Source of the DNA: Antilocapra americana
Lineage: Eukaryota > Chordata > Mammalia > Artiodactyla > Antilocapridae
NCBI GenBank assembly: GCA_007570785.1
Contig: ML660201.1
Coordinates: forward strand, 49,384,316 to 49,448,315
Direction: 5' to 3'
DNA: 64,000 bases
Position numbers and translations under genes: made by a program
Notes under the pieces: model-generated
Databases searched by the model: none
What the model saw: the letters and a program-made list of their open reading frames with translations, nothing else
What the model was told of the DNA's origin: nothing
Part shown: in pieces, positions 57,114 through 64,000 of the stretch
How the letters are laid out: each line of letters opens with the position of its first letter
How positions within the stretch are numbered: the first letter of the stretch is position 1

Positions 57114-57175
<62 letters not shown>
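57114..57175. repeat. (CA)31 microsatellite
   Basis: An uninterrupted 62-base CA dinucleotide run, the longest pure microsatellite in the window; likely polymorphic. Confidence 0.98.
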
Positions 57176-57177
<2 letters not shown>

Positions 57178-57524
57178 TATTTGCAAGAAGCTCATGTGCT
57201 CCAATAAAACCATGTGACTTACCTTTATTGATTCTGTGGCAGCCCAGGCAACAAGTCTTAACTGAAAGGTGGTGCAGGAAACCATCCAACTGCTGTCATT
57301 TTGTTCCCCTGGCAGAGAAATCCCAGGACTGTCATTTCAGGCTGCTCAGCAGTTTCCAGTTTACAAAATATCCACAGACTATTTTCAGATTTCCCTTCCA
57401 GGATGCCCACCCCACCCACTAGCTGGCTTCACTGTGTCAATTTTGTAATTAAGGAAATTAAAACCTCTGCTGGATTAACAAGTTGCTCAAGGTCACTGAG
57501 TCCACTTAGGACCAGAATCATTCA

Positions 57525-57930
57525 TGCAGATATTTATTGAGTACCTACTGTGTGCCTGACAGTGTTCTGGGTCTGAGATACAACAGAGAGGAAAACAATC
57601 GTAAGTAAATAAAATAAGGCTGCAAGAGTACCTGCCCTCACAAAGCTGACTTTCTGGAGGGAGAGACACATGATAAGATAAATATGCAAACTGTGTGGTT
57701 ATTGGCTAGAGAGCAGGGGATGCTGGGGGTGGGGTGGCGTTTTGTATAGAACGGTCTGGGAAGATCTCACAGACTGAGGACCAAAGCGGGTGAGAGAACC
57801 AGCGATCTGGGGAGGAGCCTTCTCGGCAGAGGGACTCCAAGTCTGAGCTTGTGAGGCAGGCGTGTGCCCCTTGTGGCTGGGCAAAGAAGCCAGGCTTTCT
57901 GGAGCTGAGTGAGCTGGGGGCAGTGCGGAG
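57525..57930 (+). mobile_element. Ancient mammal-wide dispersed repeat (same family as at 47580)
   Basis: Opens with TATTTATTGAGTACCTACTG and TGTGCCTGACAGTGTTCTGG, then CCTGCCCTCACAAAGCTGAC, ACATGATAAGATAAATATGC and GGTCTGGGAAGATCTCACAG. Confidence 0.5.
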
Positions 57931-58480
57931 AGGTGAGGGTGGGAGTGTGTGGACCCATGTTGCGGAGATCGTGTCCTGTTCGCTCCTGGTTCACTTTGCT
58001 GAGCACAGCGCGGGCACGGCTCGGCTCATCAGAGGCTGATGGCAGCTGGCGGGGCTGCAGTAGCGGCTGTGGGGGAGCTGGACCCCGCGGGGCCGGTGCC
58101 GTCCTCACCTGGAATCTGCCCCTGAGCTCCTTCCTGCAGAGGGGCAGCCTCCGACTCACATTCCTGGCTCTTGCGCTGAAAGATCGGCATGCGGATAAAA
58201 ACAAGATGGGATCTGGAAGTGAAGATCCCCCCCCAACCCCCACCGCTTGTCTCTGCTTCTCCCTGACCCCCAAGGTCATCCTTTGGGAGGCTCTGGGAGG
58301 CTCTCGATTGTTATCACCCCAACAGACTCCAGCCCAGACCTCTGACCCCTGCCCCAGTCCAGGGCTGGGCCTCAGCTTGCCTGCCCCACCTGTGACCACA
58401 GAGCTCTCAGAGCCGGGACCTGAGAGAGCAGGGACTCCAGCCACACAGAGTCCTAGGGCCCTCTGTTTCACCCGCCACTA
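57930..58480. other. GC-rich block with overlapping long open frames
   Basis: No repeat recognised. Contains open frames of 190 codons (57909-58481, plus) and 234 codons (58471-57767, minus) that overlap. Neither resembles a known protein and both partly cross into the adjacent old repeat. CpG content is locally raised at 58000-58100. A GCGGATAAAAACAAGATGGG segment at 58191-58210 holds a GATA core. It could be a regulatory element or a non-coding exon; there is no proof of either. Confidence 0.4.
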
Positions 58481-58844
58481 GCCAAGTTCGATCTCTGCAC
58501 AAAGTCAGTGCTCAATACACAAGGGAGCCCCAACTTACTACTGTGTTTCCATCAACAATACAGATGATTCCCCCCACAGGTGGGTGCTGCCAGAGGAAGG
58601 GTTCCTGCAGCTGGACACCTCTGGTGATGGGGTCACCTGAGCACAGGTGAGGATGGGGGCCTTCCTGTGTAACTGTCCACCCTGGTCCCAGCCTCCAGCC
58701 CTTCCCTGCCTGGCAGCAATGACTTGGATTAATCCTCAAGACAAAACTGCCCTCCCCACAATGCCCCTGGTCACCTGTGAGGCTCGTGCTCTATTTGGCA
58801 AAAATAAATTACCGGTTACTACTCCCCAGACAGGCTGTTGGCTT

Positions 58845-59765
58845 GGGCATGTGTGTGTCACATGCTGGCATGTATCGTGTGGGGTGTGTATGTGTGGTAT
58901 GTGGCAAAACGCGTGTGACATATATGTGGTACATTTGCAACATGTGGGGGGGTGTGTATATGTGTGTTGAGGTGTGTATGTGGTATATGTGTGTTCTCTA
59001 CGGTCTGTGTGTCTGATAGGTGGGGGCGTATAAGAGTGTATAGTGTGTGTGTTTATGTATGAAGAATATGTGTTTGGGAGGTGTGTGTGTGTATGTTGAG
59101 GTGGTGTGTGTATGCGGTGTGTGTGAAGAGTATGTGTGTGGGGTGTGTGTGTGAGGGGGGTTTGTGTGTGGTGTGTGTGAGGAGTATTGTGTGGGGTTTG
59201 TGTATGAAGTAGGGTGTGTGTGGGGGGTATGTGTGTATGTTGAGGTGGTATGTGTGAAGAATATGTGGTGTGGGTGTGTGTGAGGTGGTGCGTGTGTGTG
59301 TTGAGGTGGTGTGTGCAGTTGGTGTGTGTGAAGAGTATGTGTGTGGCGTGTGTGTTCATGTTGAGGTGGTATGTGTGAGGAGTATGAGTATGGCGTGTGT
59401 ATGTGAGGTTGTGTGTGTATGTGGTGTGTGTGAGGAGCATGTACATGGAGGTGTGTGTGTAAGCTGGTATGTGTCTATGCTGAGGTGATGTCAGGAGTAT
59501 GTGTGTGGGGTGTGTGTGTGAGGTGGTGTGTGTATGTGGTGTGCGTGAGGAGTATTGTGTGTGGTGTGTGTGAGGTGGAGTGTGTGTGAAGTGGTGTGTG
59601 TATGTTGAGACGGTGTGTGTATGTGGTGTGTGTGAGGAGTATTGTGTGGGGTGAGTGTGCAAGGTGGGGTGTGTGGGGGGGTATGTATGTTGAGGTGGTG
59701 TGTGGGAAGAGTATGTGTGTGTGTGTGTTGAGATGGTGTGTGTGAGGTGGGGTGGGGGTACAAGT
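58845..59765. repeat. GT-rich minisatellite with about 60 bp higher-order period
   Basis: Around 0.9 kb of imperfect GTGT-rich sequence. The marker GTTGAGGTGGT or a close variant recurs at about 59095, 59239, 59300, 59360, 59479, 59604, 59689 and 59727; several spacings are near 60 or 120 bases. The reverse strand is open for 348 codons (59782-58736) as a His/Thr-rich low-complexity string, which is a by-product of the repeat and not a gene. Confidence 0.93.
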
Positions 59766-60710
59766 GTCCAGAACCGAAGCACGGGGTGAAGTGTTTAGGG
59801 CTGTGTCACATTTATACCCTGAATAAACAGCCCTGACCCTTCACAAACAGGAATCTGAAGAATTTCCCAGGTTTCCGGCAGGGCAAGGGGAAACCTGCTT
59901 TTTTCTACCTTTTAATTAAAATGCCCCACCTCCTCCAAAAGCTCAAGATGCTCCACCAAAGTGTCTCCATTAATCAACATGTGAATGTCATGGAGGAAGG
60001 AGACTGGGGAGAACTGGAGACCAATGAGCAGAACTCTGGAGTAAAAGTCGGCCGTTTAGAGGGCAGCACAAAGCAGATCTGTGATTTCATATGTTTCTGG
60101 AGCGAGGCCTGGAGTCCAGGACAGAGGGCAGGGCGGCACCGCAGGCTGGGAGGTGATGAATGGGTTATTTCAGAGCCACAGTCTGCAGCTTTCACAGATT
60201 CAGAAGGTAAACAGTCCTTCCTCCGGGCATGGGGGGTGCCTATAAATCCGAGTGTCAGCAGACAACTGAGAGATTTAGAAGATAACAGACAGACTCTGAC
60301 AACCAAGAGTCTAAAAACAAAAAAGACAGTTCGGGTGGTGCAGGCAGGTGGCTGCCCACCGAAGATCTGGGTTCCCTTCCCTCACACAGACTTGTTGCTG
60401 GGGGGGTGGCTGCCCACATTTCCCAGCGGGCAGAAGAGATGCATGCCACTTTAGATTCGGCCCCTAGAAACCTCCTTATGAAACTTCAGCTGTCTCTGCC
60501 TCTATCTGAGGGCTGGGTACTAATGTTCAACGCAACCCTGAGGGCCAGGAGGTGAAGACAGAGGAATCTCCTTCAGCCTGCCCCCCACCCCCATCAAGCT
60601 GGAAAGGAACAGTCCCTCCCCTGCTGCCTTCTCCAGAGGGTTAGACTTACAGGGATGAGAGAGAAAGTCTGCTGGGTGAGCCCACCACGGTTTAGGGGTG
60701 TATCTGCTAT

Positions 60711-60912
60711 AGTTTCCCTGGTGGCTCAGACAGTAAAGGATCTGTCTGCAATGCAGGAGACGCGGGTTTGATCCCTGGGTTAGGGAGATCCCCTGGAGAA
60801 GGGAATGGCAACCCACTCCAGAGTTCTGGCCTGGAGAATCCCATGCACAGAGGAGCCTGGTGGGCTACAGTCCACGGGATTGCAAGTTGGACACAACTGA
60901 GTGACTAATGCT
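60711..60912 (+). mobile_element. Bov-tA SINE
   Basis: TAGTTTCCCTGGTGGCTCAG head, GGGTTTGATCCCTGGGTTAG and a GCAAGTTGGACACAACTGAG end. Confidence 0.92.
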
Positions 60913-60997
60913 GCGGTTATAGTTACATCAACAACTGACTGATAATTAAAAAAAAAAATTATTGCTAAAGATGGCTGGTAGACAAGATACTAGCAGA

Positions 60998-61140
60998 TCG
61001 GGACTCCACAGGTGATCCAGTGGCTGGGGATCCGGGTTCCCGATACAAGGGGCTTGGGTTCCATCCCTGGTCAGGGAAGTGGTTCCTGAATGCTGCAGCT
61101 GAGACCCAGCTCAGCCAAATAAATAAAATATATTTTTAAA
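60998..61140 (+). mobile_element. CHR-type SINE with 13-base target-site duplication
   Basis: GGGACTCCACAGGTGATCCA head, GGGTTCCATCCCTGGTCAGG, and an AGCCAAATAAATAAAATA tail. AGATACTAGCAGA occurs at 60985-60997 and 61141-61153. Confidence 0.92.
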
Positions 61141-61486
61141 AGATACTAGCAGACCACCAAGGTGTTAGTGCATAATTAAGGGGTTGCAGCGCAGGTAAGC
61201 TCTACTGCACTCACTAAAAGGGGAACTGACTCCTAAGATGGTAATTTCTGAAGGAGTTGAATACTGGCCAAAGCTTGTTATGTCTCTCCAATACACCAGA
61301 TTGCTCTCCTGGTCCATATGGTTTCTAAGAGCAGGATCCCTGTATTTTATCTTGGCAGTTTCAAGTGCTAATTGGTGAAATCACAGGACTATACTTCAAA
61401 AGTCTCTCAGACCTAGTTAAAAACTAGATAAGGTGTTCTGAAAATAATATGACATGTATGCTTTAGGAAAAATTTAAAGCAATAGG

Positions 61487-61680
61487 TGCTCAGTGGTAAA
61501 GAATCTGCCCGCCAATGCAGGAGACTGGTTTTTGACCTCTGGGTTGGGAAGATTCCCTGGAGGAGGACATGGCAACACATTCCAGGATTCTTTCCTGGGA
61601 AATCCCATGGATAGAAAAGCCTGGTGGACTTCAGTGCATGGGGTTGCAATGTGTTGGACGCAACTGAGAACATAGGAAAA
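61487..61680 (+). mobile_element. Bov-tA SINE
   Basis: Starts at GGTGCTCAGTGGTAAAGAAT (head partly missing), and has a diverged B-box, TTCCTGGGAAATCCCATGGA, and a GTTGGACGCAACTGAGAAC end. Confidence 0.9.
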
Positions 61681-61699
61681 AATAAATGAGAAGATGTTA

Positions 61700-62068
61700 C
61701 TAGTTGTTTTAGTTCTTGCTGCTGTAGCAAAGTACCATAGACTGCAGGGCTAATAAACAGCAGAAACTTATTCCTCACAGTTCCGGAGGCTGAAGTCTGA
61801 GATCAGGGTGCCCGCTTGCTGGAGTTCTGTAGAGAACCCTCTTTGGGTTGAAGACTGCTGACTTGTGTCTTCACGTGGCAGGATGCAGGGAGGAAGCAAG
61901 CTCTTCTGTGACTCTCACGAGGACACTAATCCCACCCACAAGGGCCTCTCCCTCATGACCTCACCCAGTCACCTCCAAAGCCCCACTTGCTAGGTACCGT
62001 TGCCTTTGGAAGTACAGTCTCAACATATGCATTTCAGGGGGACACAAACATCCAGACCATAATAAAAA
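61700..62068 (-). mobile_element. MaLR-type LTR (MST/MLT1-like)
   Basis: Reverse copy: GCTGTAGCAAAGTACCATAG, CTCACAGTTCCGGAGGCTGA, GGACACTAATCCCACCCACA, TCATGACCTCACCCAGTCAC and CAGGGGGACACAAACATCCA follow the order of an inverted MST/MLT1-type LTR of the non-autonomous ERVL-MaLR group. Non-coding. Confidence 0.75.
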
Positions 62069-62760
62069 TCCACTAAAGTTAATTATTAATCAAAACTAAA
62101 TTTCTATTAGCAGCTGCAAGCTGCTAACAGGTGGAGTGATAACCAAGAATGGAGACCATCGATGACGTCTGGCTTTTCAGCCTACTTCCACGCGGTGGCT
62201 GCTCTGTGTCCTGTCCGAAGACAGAGAGCTCCCTGGGGCACCCACCTCACAAAGCCCCACTGGCCCAGCCTGGCCGTTTCTCAAGAAGGGCCTGTTTCTC
62301 AAAAGATGTCATTCATCTTTTCCCTGATAAATGACATGCCAGGCTCAGGGTACGGTGTCACCCGTGGGGTGGCCCTGCCTCCCTTGTTGACCCCCCAGTG
62401 TCCGCTCTACCCACTCAACACTGACCCCTCACCTCACAGGGTCTCAGGAAGAGGATTCCTGCCCAGGCCCGGTTCTCCTCCCAGTCCCGTCAGAGTGTAG
62501 GTGCGGCAGGTGTGGGAGGCGCGGCCACCTCTGGATGGGGCCAACCAGCCTGAAGTGATCCCAGAGGAGGCCTTCTGCGGTGGCAGGAAAGGATGGTCTG
62601 GGAAGGATGTTCTGGGATGCTGTGAGGCCAGGCAGCTCTCACCATGCCCACGGGCCCAGGCCAGGTCTCCCCTGTTCTTGTCCATGGGATTTTTCTTCCA
62701 GGTATGCAGAGTGGAGCCAAACTGCCCCCCTGACTGATGGGGCTCAAAGGTGATGGCTTA

Positions 62761-63098
62761 GGACTTCCCTGGTGGTCCAGTGGTTAAGGACCTGCCTCTC
62801 TGGGATGGGGAGGGAGGTGGGAGGGGGTTTCAGGATGGGGGACACAAATACACCCATGGCTGATTCATGTTAATGTATGGCAAAAACCACTACAATATTG
62901 TAAAGTAATTAGCTTCCAATTTAAATAAATAAATTAAAAAAAAAAAAAGAATCTGCCTTTCGATGCAGGGGATGTGGGTTTGATCCCTGGTCGGGGAACT
63001 AAGACCCCACATGCTGAGGGGCAACTGAGCCCGAGCATCACAATGAAGATCCTGTGTATCACAGCTAAGACCTGACATGGCCAAATAAATCCATGAAT
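62761..63098 (+). mobile_element. CHR/ART2-type SINE split by a short L1 insertion
   Basis: GGACTTCCCTGGTGGTCCAG head up to about 62800; the SINE resumes at about 62949 with GAATCTGCCTTTCGATGCAG and continues through TTTGATCCCTGGTCGGGGAA to ATGGCCAAATAAATCC. Confidence 0.88.
62801..62948 (+). mobile_element. Short L1 3' end nested in SINE
   Basis: GGGTTTCAGGATGGGGGACA, ACACCCATGGCTGATTCATG and CTACAATATTGTAAAGTAAT, then a poly(A) tail: an extremely 5'-truncated ruminant L1. Confidence 0.85.
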
Positions 63099-64000
63099 AT
63101 TAAAGGTGATGGGTCCCTGGGAGAGCTCAGGCCTGGGCTCAGAGAGAAAGCCCAGATCTGCACCAGGGAGGTGCTCACCCAGCTGTCCTTGGATCAGTGA
63201 GTGTTGGCTTGGCAGGTTCTTGACAACTGGAGAGAGAGTCAGAAATCAAGGCTGCGTTGGCAAACCTGGGAGGTTTAGGGCTGGTCTGCATCAACGCCTG
63301 TGGGAAGCGGTGCAGTGGAGCAGCGTCGGACTGGCTGCCAGCCTCTCATATGGTCCTGAGCTCAGCCCCTTCTGTGGTAAGTCTCCCAGAACAGGCCGAG
63401 CACACAGCTAGCCCTCAGAAAGTGGCAAATGTTCTTACTGCTGCTGATATGAGGGCATCTCAGGCTCACTGAGTGGGGTGCTCCACACAGGCTGCCTCTT
63501 TCAGAGGCCAGACAAGACCTGGAATTCAAGTGCAGAGCTGGAGGCGCATGGAGGTGAATCATGAGTGTTGGATTCCAGGAGCCTGACTCCAGCAGGCCTG
63601 GCCACCACCTCCCCCCAGGGCCTTGTTACTCCTGCCTCCCTTCTGTCACGTGGACAGACGTGATGGAGACCTGGAATAAGGTCACCCATTCTGGATGATT
63701 GCTGGCCCCACCCTTGGATCCAAGGCCTCTGCCCACAGGACTGGTCTTTCCCAAGCTGTTTCCCGCCGCCCCCTCCCTGCCAGCACCGCTCGCCCATCCA
63801 CTCTGGGGATTCCCTCTTGCTCATGGTTGGCCACTCCAGATTCCGATCTCCAGACTCATCAGCTTGGATGAGAGTCTTTGGCCACCCTCCCTCTGAAAGT
63901 CAGACAGGGATCAGCCCATGAAACAGATGTTTTCTGCTTGCTCGTCTCAGAGGAAGAAATGGCGGGGGGAGGGGGTTCAGACTCTTCCCATTTGGTCTAT

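Larger units (their letters stand above)
38656..64000. other. Flank upstream of LIMD1, no gene recognised
   Basis: Repeat-rich flank. In human the next gene upstream is LARS2 in the same orientation, tens of kilobases away; no LARS2 exon was recognised here. Stretches where I identify little: 38870-39600, 41340-42480, 46380-47570, 48460-49800, 52210-52980, 58480-58840, 59770-60700, 62070-62760 and 63100-64000. Promoter antisense or enhancer transcripts are possible but cannot be seen from sequence alone. Confidence 0.6.

Noticed and set aside
57767..58481. Protein genes of 234 (minus) and 190 (plus) codons
   Set aside because: They overlap each other, extend into an old repeat, and show no recognisable family.
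58736..59782. A 348-codon His/Thr-rich open frame on the reverse strand
   Set aside because: It is the translation of the GT-rich minisatellite, with no complex sequence or domain, and any frame of such an array stays open.
38656..64000. 3' exons of LARS2, expected upstream of LIMD1 by human gene order
   Set aside because: No leucyl-tRNA synthetase peptide was recognised; the human intergenic gap is larger than the flank available here.
1..64000. CRISPR arrays, operons, phage or other bacterial systems
   Set aside because: Repeated units here are dispersed SINEs, LINEs and simple repeats; there are no regular repeat-spacer arrays or compact operons.
1..64000. tRNA genes suggested by A- and B-box-like sequences
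   Set aside because: All such boxes lie within tRNA-derived SINE heads of Bov-tA or CHR type and lack intact tRNA folds.

Overview
This window is nuclear DNA from a ruminant, most likely a bovid. The evidence is the repeat content: many tRNA-derived Bov-tA/Bov-A2 SINEs, CHR/ART2-type artiodactyl SINEs, several 5'-truncated BovB (RTE) LINEs and ruminant L1 3' ends, over a background of older mammal-wide repeats (MIR, L2, MaLR LTRs, MER5-type DNA transposons). Species cannot be settled by eye. There is no bacterial, plasmid or viral gene system here.

One protein-coding gene is recognisable: LIMD1 (LIM domain-containing protein 1, Ajuba/Zyxin family), transcribed right to left. Coding exon 1 (37625 down to 36233) encodes the 464-residue disordered pre-LIM region. 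A roughly 30 kb intron follows, then coding exon 2 (6173 down to 6072) with the first six zinc ligands of LIM domain 1. Both splice junctions are canonical, the reading phase agrees (1 + 2 bases make Gly465), and the remaining LIM exons must lie beyond position 1. A TATA-less CpG island at about 38020-38655 sits just upstream of the start codon and is the obvious promoter; it carries ETS-, YY1-, Sp1- and HRE-like cores.

Layout: 1-6071, partial intron 2; 6072-6173, exon 2; 6174-36232, intron 1, largely a patchwork of SINE and LINE insertions, many nested; 36233-37625, coding exon 1; 37626 to about 38655, 5' leader and CpG-island promoter; 38656-64000, upstream flank with no recognised gene. 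The flank holds a BovB copy with part of its reverse transcriptase frame, several nested retroelements, a 31-unit CA microsatellite and a roughly 0.9 kb GT-rich minisatellite. In human, LARS2 lies upstream of LIMD1 in the same orientation, but no LARS2 exon was recognised here.

The most useful points for a second look are the LIMD1 promoter island, the GT minisatellite with its roughly 60 bp higher-order period, a young L1 insertion with an exact 11 bp target-site duplication, an inverted SINE pair able to form a long hairpin, and several time-ordered nested insertions. I found no convincing undescribed system. Repeat names and boundaries come from recognition of consensus features, not from a database search, so edges are approximate.
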